Source: Rotaria socialis (taxonomy: Eukaryota > Rotifera > Eurotatoria > Philodinida > Philodinidae). From it: 64,000 bases of DNA. Below, piece by piece: positions 1-13,136 of the stretch. The notes below the pieces were generated by a model. It saw only the letters and a program-made list of their open reading frames with translations. It did no database searches and was not told where the DNA came from. Both the position numbers and the translations under genes were made by a program. Every line of letters begins with the position of its first letter. Position 1 is the first letter of the stretch. The DNA is taken from assembly GCA_905331475.1 (NCBI GenBank), contig CAJNYU010003233.1:62001-126000 (forward strand), written 5' to 3'.

Positions 1-448
1 GGCACCGGAGCGAATAGTATCAAACCGAGGATTTGAATCATTCGCTGTATCTACAAGGAAAATGACTCGAAATACAGATTGAAAAAATCAAATTGTAAGC
101 TTAGTTTACACAAGAGTGTGCGTGGGTGATAAGTGACTGAATTTAATTTCGGACCTTTTTAAGAAAGATTTCTAACAGAAGACAAGAGAAGAATTCTGTT
201 GTTTGATGTTTTAAGCCGGGTTTCGCATTAAAAGATAGATTTTGTTTTTGAGAATATTTTTCTGGTCTATCAAAATCTATGTCTAAAACTCAATCATTCG
301 ACACGAGCTTTGTATTTAACAGCTGGTAAGAATCATGGATTCCTAATATGAAGATTATAATATCGATTTCCTAGAGGAAAATGAGCACAGAGTGAGGAAA
401 AATGTTAAAATAAATGACGATAAACTTCATCAATTGAATTCTAAGCAT
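1..448. other. Left edge, 3' flank of the NO VEIN-like gene
   Basis: No gene can be assigned. Bases 1-88 are open on both strands: a plus reading ends with TGA at 86-88, and a minus reading contains FRVIFLVDTAND. Either could be the tip of a gene outside the window, but neither matches a family I recognise. The rest is AT-rich 3' flank. Confidence 0.4.
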
Positions 449-3400
449 CTATTCTTTACCAGAAGTATTTTCATTTTCTGTTGATTGATTATTTGTAATC
501 GTAGCAGTTTCAGACAGTTTCTTTTTCAACTCCTGTCGTTTCTTTTCTATATAAGTAGTATAATGTTCTTGACTTTGAGCAACGTTTTCAAGTAGCATTC
601 GAACCTTCTGTTCATCTAAATAGAATTATTTTAATTTGATACCTATTTCTTTTGTCAATGGCTTTAAATATTTACCAATTTTCGGTTCACTGTGTTGAAT
701 TTGTTTTGAATTCGATGGTATTCGCCATGGAATATCGTCTGAATCGTTAAGTTCTAAATCAAAATTTTGATATTTGGCAAATGTTTCCAGATTATTTTCT
801 TCTTCATTATATAATAAATTCATAAAATTGCCAAGCGACCGAACTAATTCATCATTATGATAGGGTAGAAATATTCGAGCAAATGCATGAAATATATCTC
901 GATAATATTTCGATTGTTCTGTCCATTCACGATCAATATAGAAAGTCATTTGATTTTTATCATAATATACTTTTTCTTCTCGAATCATACAAATAGATGA
1001 GTCGGAATTAAAACGATAAATCAACTGAAGATGATCAACAATATTAAATTGAATGTTATTAAGTTGTGAAGACATATCTATTAACTTTGTCCATTGATAT
1101 GCATCGAAAAATTCTGGACGAGATTTCATAAATAATTGAATGTAGGGAATTAGTGGTGAAAGTAAATTTTGAATGAAAATTCCATTCGATGGATTTTGAA
1201 TAATATGTTCGATTGTAATTGATGACGAAAGAGATTTTATATCGCACATATTAAAAAATTGTAAAACTAGAATAATTAAACGAATAAAATATTTGAATTA
1301 TGAAATTTATTTACCGTCGGGCGATGGTATGTCAATCATTGAAATATTATTCATTTGCGTAAACAATTGAGCGATGTCATTATTGTCAGCTATCAATGGA
1401 TTATCATCCAAAGATACCCAACGATGATCTCTCGTAGGAAAAATTGATTTACGTGATAGTTTATCTAAATTAAATTTCCGTACTAGAGCTTAACGTTCTG
1501 TTAATGAGTTTGATAGTAAATAAAAAGTGAAAGTTTAGGGAGAGTGACATTGAACCAGTGTCTTCATCTGGTCGCATATCCTCAAGACTATTTTGCTCAG
1601 AGGGGAAAAGGCGGATTTGGGATTTTGAAAATCTCAAAAATACTCTTTTCCTCCCTTGATTTTGCTTCTTTCTACTCGTCGTACTGTTGTTCGCTAGTTT
1701 TATTGGCGCGATTTTAGTGTACTCTCACGTATCGTTATGGAACGATTTTAATCTATAAAATTGTCATTTATTTTAAATTAAACATAATCGAGTAAGTCTA
1801 TACATCCTCGATCACGGCATGATCGTTTAGAATAGTGAAAGAAATAAAATCTGTGAGAATTACATAGTCGAACACTATCTATAAATCTAATTCACACTAA
1901 TATTTGCAATTGATAATAAAAAAATTCTCCAAAGCCGTTTCTTTACAAGACTTCAACTTGCTCATTGTCATATTTTTCACATCTAGGTACCAGACTGAAT
2001 AGGTGTGGACCTACGAATAGAATGAGATTTCAAAAACTTAATGTTTTAGAGATAAGAAACGATAGGAATGGACACGTATGATGAATATTAAAATAATTAT
2101 TATTCAATAGAATTCTTACTACGTAAATCTTGTTTGTCTATGAGATTATTTGATTGTTCATGCCATTTTCCAATGGTTTTAAAAATTAGAAATGCATCTT
2201 GTATTGTGTTTTCAGTTGTTTCAAGTGAAGAAATGTGAACTAAATTTTTGAAATATCGATAATGTTAAGAAAATAGATTATTGAATGCATACCTAACAGA
2301 TTAATATATTCTTCTATTGTTGGATTCATAGGAATCGTAAATGTATCAAGAAAAATTGATTTTTGTTCATTATAATACGGTTCAAGTAAATAGTGAAATA
2401 TTGTTTTAAATGATGATGAGTATTTCACCAATAGATTCGTTGCATCACACCAACACACTTCAGATATGCTAAAAAATCTACCAGGAACAATGTCTTTACG
2501 GTCCGATGATGATGAAATCGGTATGAAGAAAATAGAATTATTATTAATTAATTCTTTTAATTCATTAATAGACATATTTTCGTAGATGTATCGATAGATA
2601 TTTTGCATATGATAAATAGAAGTGTAGAAAATTGAATTTTGACACCAATTCAACAGCATACTAGTAACATCATTCAATGTAATATGCTCAATTAGGCCAA
2701 TATCATTTGCAAATGAAGAATTTGTATTAATCTCAACATCAATGTATTGAACACGCTGTCCGAAAAGTTGTTCAATTTGTTGTGTTCTTAAATAAATATT
2801 ATTTGCTTTATCTAGTTTACGAATTTTATTTAAATCAATATCATTTGTTTGTTCATTATAAGAATAGAATATTTGAATTGTTGGTATCCATATAGATTCT
2901 TTCAAATGCTTGAGAAATAATTCGTTATCATTGAACAATGAAGAATTTTCTTGCAATGCTAAAAAGAGTCTTTTATTCATTGATATAGATTCGATTTTAA
3001 TTAAAGAATTAAATTGTTCATAGGTAGAGCTATTAATTGGAAATAGAAAATCAGAAACACCTAATTCTGACAAAAATTGATGTAACTTTTTACGATGATT
3101 TACTGATAAATTTTCAGGAATGTATTCATCGCTCATTAATAGCCAATTGTAAGCATGGAAATCTTTTGCTAAATCATATGGATTGCCATATTTTTGTGTG
3201 AAATAAATCGAATGATGAATTGGTTGTTTGAAGTTGTCATTAGTTAATATTTGAATGGATGATTTTAATCGAGACATATCGATATAATGATTCTAGAAAA
3301 ACAAAAATCCATTCATTAAAATCATTATTCACTTTTTGATTTTGAAAAGACTTTATTTGGTGATAGTCATGATGTTGCTCATAGAGATGCAGACGTTTTC

Positions 3401-6400
3401 TAGCACACTAGAGGGGACTACGTTTGCACTTATCCTTGTTGTACCTTATTTAAAGGATCGGAACGTTAATTTAATACGTATCTTTACTTCGGAAGTACGC
3501 CTCCCTACGCCTGTAGAAGCTTCGTTCATTAGCTAAAGCCTTCTTATGAATCCGACAGAGAGTATGAAAGATTATTATTTATGACTCTACCTGTTTCAAC
3601 CATAATTCAAAAATATACATAACATAAGCAATGAGAGTTTCTGACGGTTTTTCTTTCCAGAGATTGTCATTTTCAAAAATTGTAAATATATGTTGCTCAC
3701 AAACAGCTCGATGTGATAAACGTTGTATTCCAAGTCTTTCAAGGAATGTTTGTATTTGATTAATTTCTATAGAAGTTTCTTCTAAATTCATCCATAAGTC
3801 TTCATCAATAATCATTAAATCATGTTCAATTAATTTTGGTAATTGAATATTTTTCGACGGAAAGAAAATAGTTTGATTAGTATGACGTAATGAAATAAAT
3901 TTTTGATGATTTTTTAATGGAAATATTTTTAATGATTGAATATGTTTTAGTACATTTTGTTCGTCGATTAGAGATAGCTGATTTAAAGATCGATATAAAC
4001 AACAAAACCATTTTGAAAGAATTTTCGTGTTTTCAAATGTGATTTCTGATGTAAACATTCGTTTAATAACATCAATTAGTTCATTATGTCCAAGGCGATG
4101 TACACCTAGCTCCAATAATTGTTTCTCATGTTTATATAGATCATCTCTTAAATAGTATAAATTAAGATGATTATATAAAATTTCTGGTGTTAGAATTTCT
4201 TTTATAGCTGAATCATTTGCCAGTACACATTCGTTTGGCAGATGTAATTTATTGTCATTAATAACAGGTAAGAATGGACGAGAACGTAATAGACGAAGTA
4301 TTGTTCGACAGACTGGTGTGAAGAGATTATTACTATAAATTGAAGTTTCATTTGGCAGAAAATAAAGAAATAACCGAAGAGAATCAATAGGTAATGATAG
4401 TTGTTCATGATGAAAAGTTTCGAGTGATGAAAGAAAAATAGTTGGAATTTCATTAAGCAGAAATTGATTCCATGTGCTATCACTTAAAATATCTTGACGT
4501 GAAGATGGAACCTAAATAGTATCATGATGGGAAACTCAAAATACGAATGAGACAAAACTTACTTCAAAATCAGCTTGAATGATAAATGTAAAACCAAACT
4601 AGAAGCAAATGATATTAATATTTAAAGTTTGATTTGAAACTGTATGTCCTGTGATCTTTTAATTGAATAAGGCATGCATCGTGCCTGAAAAACGAGGCTG
4701 AGTCAATACAGAGAGAGTCAGGAGAGATACTCACCGCTTAGTCTTCTCTATCGGGATTGAAAAGAAAAGTTTTTCCTCATTTGTTTTTCCATAATATTTC
4801 TGAACATCTAACTCAAACGCACAGTATACATTGGCAAATACAAAGCAAAAATATTTAATTAAGCTGAATATGTAGATGAAGTAGCGGATTTGTGTCTCAT
4901 CGCCGAAAGCTGACATAGAACTGTCCCTCCGCGTTGGACATTGTTTCGACGATCTTGTTTTCACCGATATGCATTCTGACCAATACTCCTAGGTAGTAGT
5001 ATGAATCTAAGAACTATCGAAAGATCTTGCGGTAGGTTTGAAGCTCAGTAGAATGTTTGCTGGAAGCATTTGTGCCATTACCACATATCGTATTGGCTAA
5101 ACTCAAAATACTTGCATTTAAAATATCTGCTTACCGTTCTTAATGGTAAATACGCATAAACATCTTGTTTAGTTAATATAATTTGTTCATCGTTATTATT
5201 AATTTCATGTAAAGGAAAAGCTAATGCTATTTCTGTTGCTTCAACAGTGTCATCAAAACTTGCTGTAACTTCTCCTGGAACCTTTAACTGTTTTTTAATA
5301 ATAAACCATTTTTCAATAATGTGCCCGCAACGTATTTCAATGATGCTCGTGCCAGGTATATCAACTCTTTCATAGATTTGTTTGGAATCTTGTAAACGAT
5401 TATGAATAGTTATTGAACGAAGACGATTTAAAAACAGTAATAGCGATGGGCAAATGTCATTGAAACTTTCTGTTAATGAGCGTGATTTATGTTTTTGCAT
5501 TTCATTTTCCGATTTCAATGGTAGACATATTCGAGTTGTCCAATTCGAATATTCCATATCTTTGCTTTCATCTTTTATCCAATCAGGTAATATATAACCA
5601 ATAGAACCATTAGCAGCATCAAAACAAATTTGATAACCGTTAGAATAAATTTCTGGACGATCACTAAATGGTCAATACTATTTTTTTCCTGCTAATGAAA
5701 CGGGCAGCAATCAACTTACCAAACAGTAAAAACTGATTTAAAACCAATGCCTTTTTGTCCGATATAACCTTGTTTATGTTTTCCTTTAGTTGACTTGCCA
5801 ATATCGCATAATGCTTGAATATTATTTTCTTGAAATCCAATTTCATTATTATAAACATTAATTGAATTAGAATCAATAACAAAAACGAGACTAGGTTTCG
5901 AATGGTATTGATTATCATCAGCATTTTGAATTAATTCAAGTACAAAATGCATATCCGTATTGTATAGTTCTTTTGAAAGACGTTCCAATGATCGACCAAC
6001 GAGGGATTTCAATTGATCAGTCAGAGATTGACTTTCATTTGAAAGAGTTAAACCAATACCAAATTTTTCTCGACGAATACGTTCGATAAAATCATGAGGA
6101 TTGTTAGCGGAACTTTCTTGTTTAATTTTTGAAACTAATTCCGGTACTATAACGTGTGGAACGGACACTGACACATGTTTCTCTTGTTGAATTTTGATTA
6201 TTGGTTCGATTTTAATTTTCTCTATTGACCATTCAGTAAATCCTAAGTATTCTCCTAATTGAATAAATTTTAGGATCATATTCGGATCTTGTCTATCAAT
6301 AGTTTTCCATAATAGTTCACGTATTTTCATTTGACTACCTTCAAGTTTAATTAACGGTTGAAGGAAAATTCTTTCAACAACTGATGAAAGAAGAAGAAAT

Positions 6401-9400
6401 GGTATACGAAGAAAAATGCGTATGAGAAAATCATATAATCGATGATCAAGTGGTACAGTTAGGAGAAACGTATGCACAACATTGGAAAGAAGTGACAGCG
6501 GAGCATTGGATAATGAATCATGTTGAACGAGAATCGATACGAGGTGTCCTGCAGTTAAAATTACATTGTAATTGCAAAGAGATTCTTTGAATAGTTCAAA
6601 TGTAGAATTCGAAGATAGTTTTAGAAATGTAATATGATCGATTTCAAGTATTGGAAATTTATGTCGCGAGAGAAAGACTTTTAGTTTGCCTAACGTTGGA
6701 CGAAAGCGTAAATTCCATTGTGTATCCAAATGAAGATTTCCAAGAAGAGAACAGTGATTAATGGCATGTAAAGCTTTATGTTCAAGATCTAAACAGAGAA
6801 GTCATGTTTATCAAAAATAATCTCTCTTAAGAGTATGCCGTTGACGGAGAATTTAAGATTTATTCTAAGCTGTGTTTCACAGAAGCTACTATTGGTTCAG
6901 TTTGACTCTCTGGCATTTTGAGTATTTAGAAAGAAAAATTTACAGAAGTCCATTTAAGATGATTCTGTTCGCTAACTTTATTTTCTGTTACTTTTAAACG
7001 GAAAATAAAAATATGTAGAATTTCAATATGAAATCAAAGTTTAGTCTAAATCTGTTGGCATCGAATGTATATTCACGAGAGCCGATAGTTCATACATTCT
7101 CCCACGAATTCATCATGAGTAAACAGATGATGATGATTCAGTTGATCTGTTTTGTTAGAAAAATTGTTATGTCGAATGTTACATTAGATAGTTCTCTCGG
7201 TAACTAGATTCTGAAGTGACATCTATCTTGAAACGAAAAATGAGTTCTTTTAAAATAATATTATTTACCCTGGAGAAATGATTTCGATGTTTTATTTAAT
7301 GTTTGTTTTATTAAAGGTATTTCATCGAAAAGGAGACATTCATAATGAATTGATGTATTTTTAGGTTTTGTATGATGTTTAATCGCATCAAATATTGAAC
7401 GAAATGAACCATGTCCAAGTTGCTCAAATGATTCAACTTGATAATGATAGCAAATCATTTGTTCAATATATTGTTGATCTGTTGGCCGATCGATTATTTG
7501 AATAATGAATTGCTCAAGATCTTCAAATGCAACTAGACATGTGTTATGCGAATCGTCACATCCAGATGACGATAAATTGAATTTGATATCAATAGGAAAC
7601 AGTAACTGTTCGTTTTGCGCGATATAATTACTAAAAGTACCGTGACCTAATTCCTGAAACTGAGCTACTGTAAATTTTTCACATAATCGTTGTTCAATTC
7701 GAGTTAATAACGTAAATGTAAGACTTTTCAATGACCCGATTTGTTCTTTAAATGCTTGAAGAAGTTGATTATGACTCGGATGATTAACTACTCGTTCACA
7801 TGGCTCTTTTGTTAATTTAACTTCATCATCGGATTCATCAGATGAATCAAAATAAATTTTCTTATTTTTATTGGATGCTTCTTTAGATTTAACAGCTCGA
7901 ACCGGTATATCCAATTTGCCATGACAAATAGCTATTTGAAACATGTTTCGTAGCATTGAATCTTTCGAAATAATATCAAGTGCTTGAGATATTTTTCGAA
8001 ACGACGAATAACCTAAAGAAATATTCATACTATCAAAGATATTAAATCCATTCAAAAGTAGATATGCACATGATTCTTTTTTTCTAACCTTTAATCTATA
8101 AAATAAAGACCACCCATTACCTTCGAAATCTACCTAGTCTAAGATATATTCAAATAAACCAAGATCTTCCGTATATGCCGAGGTATTTCGTAGTTTCCTA
8201 ACAAGATAAAATTGCTGAACTCTTCCGTGTCTATTTCTAGTCAAATAGGAACCGATAAAAAGTATTACATTAGAGAAGTCTAGGGTAAATCGTTCTTGTT
8301 TTATGTTTTACAAAAAACTTTTCTAACTCGATTGACAATAAAAGTTGAACTTTTACTATGTGAAAAAACTTAAAATTAGCGTCACTTACTGTGACAAACG
8401 TTTCGACAAATTTCAATAAGATCATTGATTATATCAATTGGATTCATCGATGCATATAATTGGCGTAGTTGACTAGTACTATCATTATCTAATTTATCAT
8501 TAATAGTTTTAGAAATTTTTCCAATTTCTTTCTGTACAAGATCAGTTAGTATTTGATCTAATTCCGTTCTTGCTATTTCCATTGTTTTACGTTGATTTGC
8601 TTGCAGCGCTTTAATACACTAATAAAGAAAACAGCAAATTAGAAGATTTATCGATAGTTTTAACTTACATTTCTTGCTAAATATGCACTTTTCATACGAA
8701 TACCTAATTGATTGATATTCTTAACGTGAACTTGTTCAGCAATAAATTTCAAAAATTGATCAACGTTTAATTCATTTTCGTTTTTCCAAGCAGCTTCTTT
8801 AGTCATATATTGATCAAGATATTTTAATACATCAGAACTTTTTAAATCTTTTTTTATATGTTCGTTTCGAGCATGTCTTAAACGAAATAATTCTTCAATT
8901 TTAGGTTGCTTTTCAATAGGACCAATTAATAATTCATTATAATCGTTTTTAAAGAAAATACGAGCTAAATCATTTTCTAACTCATTCAATGTACCAATAG
9001 TTTGCCAATATGCGTATGCATCAAGATAGATATTTATCTTATTTTGTGTTCGAATAAGATTATCAATACAAGCTATTTTATCAGCACGTCCAACACCTAA
9101 ATTGCCAATGTCTTGAACATGAAAATACATGAGAATACGCCAAATAACATCATTCCAGCGTACTAATTGTCCTTCGTCGTGAAGAAGAACTATTTGTTTT
9201 GCAGCAATCTCATTGATATGCTAAATATCATAAAATCTGATGTTAAAATTGATCTTTCGAGAACAGAAAAATTGGTTAGTTTATAAGAGAAATCGATATA
9301 CTCTATGGTTTGAGTAGATCAAGATATTTATGTTTTGGTGAGCTAATCAGTATATGAACTAACGAGGATTTATGCGCTAAACATGTTGAGAGAATGAATC

Positions 9401-10371
9401 GATTTTTGAAATTCATAAAATCTCGTGAAGAATTTCACACTAGAAGGCATTAGAAAATCTACTATTGAATGGAATAATTTACATCAATTTCTTTATAGGA
9501 AAAACTTAACTGTGAGAATAAACCATCAATGATATAATAATATTAAGTTAACGCTGTGCGGTTTCTTTTCAGCAATATCGGAAAATCCAAAACAATGCTA
9601 TCTCCATCCTGAAAATCTTTAAACTAAGTGAAAAATCTTAAATCTATCTAAAAATTACTTGTAGAGAAATTCGTTGTGTAATATTATTTGTTTGAGCTGT
9701 AAACGAGATAATGTTCGGTGTTGCAGGGAAAGGTGAACGAAGTGAGAATTCTAATGGGTCTGTAATTGTACTCGAGTCTTGTTTGATCACTGTTGGGACT
9801 GGTTTTTTTTCAGTTGTTGGAGGAATAATAGCTATGGATGTGTCGGACTCAGAACTACTGGATGAAAAAGTAATACGAGTTCGTTTGGGTGTAGCTGAAA
9901 AAGAATCTAGATGACAACAACGTTCAATAGGCAATGCAAAATTGATACTTACGTAGTGTTTTCATAGACGAAGATTGATTGAACGTTCGTTTATTATTTT
10001 GTTGTGGTTCAAATTTTGATGAATATTGTTCAATCAGTTTACTTAACTTTTTAACATACAGTTCCCATGGAGCACAATCAATTTCTAGTTGATGTTTAAG
10101 TCGAAGCGTTTGCTTATCATAATCTTCTTGTGACAACTTGTCAGTAGAAAACGAATTATCAAGTTTATTTTGTTGAGATGCATAGGATGATTTAGTTGTT
10201 CGAATTGCTGTTTCAGCAAATTCTAGACCTTCTTTGGCTGATATATATTGTCGATTATTGAGCAGAGATGTCTGTCTGACTCTAAAATAAGAGAGAAAAT
10301 TCTCTAATCGGAAACATTCTATAGAAGACATACAATTCAGAAACCGTTGAAAGACCAACATTGTTCGACAT
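449..10371 (-). CDS. NO VEIN/sacsin-like giant GHKL ATPase protein
   Basis: Role unknown in animals; plant NO VEIN is a nuclear protein needed in development, and sacsin uses the same ATPase fold as a chaperone module. Fifteen exons (minus): 10371-10334, 10281-9953, 9906-9659, 9220-8669, 8618-8386/8390, about 8083-7269, 6788-5720, 5663-5135, 4598-4563, 4511-3591, 3292-2293, 2239-2120, 1464-1315, 1266-676, 615-449; about 2,265 codons. The phase agrees at every junction except 8390/8083, where a 7-T run (8077-8083) breaks frame unless a weaker GTGACG donor is used. Residues about 120-165 are Ser/Thr-rich. About 460-735 carry repeats ending LGYSSF, LGHGTF and LGHGSF, which resemble LOTUS/OST-HTH winged helices. 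The GHKL domain follows: N-box ELIQNADDN near 1020, G1-like NNEIGF, G2 GYIGQKGIGFKSVF near 1080. After it come VPSSRQD and WRIP segments typical of this family. No DUF3883 seen. Start chosen at the first ATG giving an in-phase exon 1. Confidence 0.85.
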
Positions 10372-10663
10372 GATGATATTTTCAATCCGAAAAATAAAAT
10401 ATTCAATCTAAAATTCACAAGTTTTCGAGTTTTTGATCGAGTTAGTTAGACGAAGATCAATGAGTGATTGGTTCATTTACAGATTAATACCAATCATTGA
10501 AAGAGGTCGTAAGATATCGACACTGACTATTTACGAAATGACTTCTATAGGAATTACAAAAACAAGAATTTTCTTATTTCATTTGCATAGATTCATTAGG
10601 GATGAAATGGCCGAGTGTGTGTGTGGGGGGGGGGGGGGGACCGAACCAGGTTGNNNNNNNNNN

Positions 10664-10757
<94 letters not shown>

Positions 10758-11210
10758 ACTACCATCTTGGCCAATATGTATCGTAATCGTTTTTATCTGT
10801 ATCTTGGCGACAAGGGAACATCGCTGTTCTATGCAGAAAACCAGAGACACAATTAAATGTCACTTCTACAATAGTATTTCATTCTCAATATTCGCGTAGA
10901 TTTTCTAAACAAACTGCCTTGCTATTTTCATCGTCTACTGATATGCCATCCATCGAAGTCTATCGCTGATTATTTGAAAAAATACATCAAGAATAGTTTC
11001 CTATGTGTCATACTGAATTCAACAGCGATAAAATGTACAGTTGAATAAACTTTTTGTGCATTTTATTTATTTGTATCTATTATATGACTAATGTGTCAAA
11101 GCGTATGATAGATAAACTAAAAGACAATTACAGTTTCAGCATAGTTCTAATGAAATTTTGGATTATATTCTAATGATAGAGTTCGCCTTCTATATCGATT
11201 TTGAAGTCGA
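10372..11210. other. Intergenic region between two minus-strand genes
   Basis: Upstream flank of the NO VEIN-like gene and 3' flank of the EF-hand gene. It holds the homopolymer/N-gap tract at 10625-10757. Open frames over that tract encode only poly-Pro or poly-Gly and are not genes. Nothing else recognised. Confidence 0.7.
10625..10757. repeat. G15 run, 10-N gap and C94 run
   Basis: A run of 15 G (10625-10639) follows a short GT stretch. After 14 ordinary bases come ten N (10654-10663), then 94 C (10664-10757). This marks an assembly gap or collapsed poly-G/poly-C tract. The true length and intervening sequence are unknown. Such a tract could form G-quadruplex or i-motif structures, but an artefact is as likely. 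Confidence 0.9.
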
Positions 11211-11721
11211 TCAAGCTACCAGTCGCTTGAAAATGTCGTCATTGGTGCAAAGATTACGGAATTGCTTTTGAGTCATTTTTCCATCCTTGTTGACATCATA
11301 TGTCGGAAAGACTGTTTTTAAGTGAGCCTTGAATGTTTCGTATTCTTTTTGATCGAGCGTTTCTTCACCTGCCTTAGTTATGAGATACATATGTTCAATT
11401 TCTTCCATTGAAAGAAAACCATCACTATTGAAATCGCATAGAACAAAAAGAAGTGCAAGTTTTTGTGTCGGTGTACCAGGTGCCATCAAGACGGACGCCA
11501 ATATAAATTCACTGAAGTCCACTTTCCCTGAAGAAAAAGACCAGACTAGGATGATAAGTTATCACAAAAACAAACGACTTACCTGAGTGGTCTCGATCGA
11601 AAAAAGCAAAAACTCGTTTGGTTACATGATTAGATTCAGGATCATTAGCTCGAGTTGAAGGTGATGTTTCGCTCCATAGTGTGGTGAATTCTTCCAGTGA
11701 GAGTTGACCAGATGATGCCAT
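11211..11721 (-). CDS. EF-hand calcium-binding protein (neuronal calcium sensor-like), 5' incomplete
   Basis: Calcium-sensor protein. Two exons, 11721-11583 and 11527-11211, with a 55-nt GT-AG intron inside an EF loop. Visible hands: a degenerate EF1 (SSGQLSLEEF, no acidic residues at loop positions 1, 3 and 5), EF2 DRDHSGKVDFSEF, EF3 DFNSDGFLSMEEI, EF4 DVNKDGKMTQKQF. A degenerate first hand followed by three canonical ones fits the NCS/recoverin/KChIP group. The ATG at 11721 cuts into EF1. An acceptor (TTTTGTAG) lies just upstream and the frame stays open to it, so one or more 5' exons are probably missing or unrecognised. The upstream sequence is the fold-back hairpin at 11805-12135. Ends with TGA. 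Confidence 0.8.
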
Positions 11722-13136
11722 CGAACGAAAGTCTTCTACAAAATAAACAATTTACAGTAGGGGTGGCACTTTACGTTAATTTAATATTAAGTGTTAAGTT
11801 TTAACTTAACACTTAATATTAAGAAAAAAACGTTTACATTAGCGACTTAATTACTTAATATTAAGCGTTAACGCAATACTTAATTCTTAATATTAAGTGT
11901 TAACGAAACACTTAATTTTAAAAATTAAGTATTGCTAGAGCACTTAATATTAAGAAAAAAATGTGTAGATTACCCACTTAATTACTTAATATTAAGTGTT
12001 AAAGCAATACTTAATTTTAAAAATTAAGTGTTTCGTTTAACACTTAATATTAAAAATTAAGTATTGAGTTAACACTTAATATTAAGTAATTAAGTCGCTA
12101 ATGTAAAAGTTTTTTTCTTAATATTAAGTGTTAAGTAAAACCACTTAATTAACTCTCTTAATTAACTCAAATTAAAATCAACGGTCCATCTCTAATTAAG
12201 ACCCGCATTTTTTCCTAATATTTAATTTAAAATATTTTCCAGAAAACTAAGGCGATTTTCAGAGTTTTAAAGGTGTCATTATAATGGTGAACACATTCTC
12301 TTAATATTTCCAGCTTAAAATGCTAGAAATCATGCATATTTTGATGGAAAAAACACTAATTAAAGTTCGTGATTAGCAAAAAATTAATTAATTAAGGGGG
12401 GGGGGTATCTATAACTGGAGGGAATTTAGTAAGCATTGCATACAATGCCATTGCATAACCAATGGCGTATTCTATTTCAATGTATATCAGTAAGGTTTTT
12501 AGTAATTACAACTTTGTTAAAGAAAAACAACAGGATTAACGACTCACTACAAGGAATATTTGATCTCACCCAAAGAAAGCTTCCACAAATCTCGAATTAC
12601 ATCATTGCTTATTCCAATCATGATTTAGATATCGACAGAGAAAAAACCTCGTTGAATAATAATATTGTTAGCCATTATATCTACCTTGAAATAAGTATAC
12701 TTTCGTCAATATTTACTTGTCTATAAAAACAAATAAATATCGATAACAGAAAAGATTTTTTGCAATGCTCTCCAGTTCTCTTTTTGAGATTGATTAATAT
12801 AAATATCAAACTTTACATGAACAGGACAAAAATCCCAAATACCCAATTTTATAAAATTACGGTAAAACAAAACATCACAATAGAAAACGACAACAGCAAA
12901 TACTGATGGATGAACCGAGGAAAACGAAAAGATTCCACGGCAGTTATTGGAATATGAATTGATTTAAACTCGTAGATCAAAAGACAATATTGAAAGCTCT
13001 GTGCAGTAAAACTGTCAAGCTAAGTGCAACGATTTTCAATACAGTTAGGAAAAAAATCAATAAAAAAGAAATGAAAGGATTTGTTTGACACACGCAAACA
13101 TTCATCACAGAAACAGAAACTCGCACTGTTATAAAA
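11722..13136. other. Non-coding region with AT hairpin
   Basis: Holds the fold-back element at 11805-12135, further TTAATTAA-type AT palindromes to about 12400, and a short G run near 12398. An open plus frame at 12436-12726 has no family resemblance and poor composition. No gene recognised. Confidence 0.6.
11805..12135. repeat. Fold-back (hairpin) element with about 131-bp inverted arms
   Basis: The left arm 11805-11935 is the near-perfect reverse complement of the right arm 12004-12135, with only a few mismatches and one-base gaps. The loop is 68 nt. Both arms are built from the small palindrome ACTTAATATTAAGT and its variants, so a single strand could fold into one long hairpin. It resembles a snap-back MITE. 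I see no clear target-site duplication and no coding capacity. Confidence 0.85.

Noticed and set aside
1-93. Overlapping plus (APERIVSNRGFESF...) and minus (FRVIFLVDTAND...) coding-like stretches
   Set aside because: Too short at the window edge, and no recognised family to choose between strands.
3336-3536. Plus open frame in the intron 3293-3590
   Set aside because: Composition not protein-like; lies in an intron of the opposite-strand gene.
4731-4964. Minus open frame inside the NO VEIN-like intron 4599-5134
   Set aside because: The flanking exons join perfectly in phase and match the family without it.
5700-5730. CAACTTACCAA resembling the rotifer spliced leader
   Set aside because: It is the complement of a splice donor in the NO VEIN-like gene; no SL RNA structure around it.
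10433-10899. Poly-Pro and poly-Gly open frames on both strands
   Set aside because: They are translations of the G/C homopolymers and the N gap, not genes.
12436-12726. Plus 96-codon open frame
   Set aside because: No family motif, no splice or expression signs; AT-rich chance frame.
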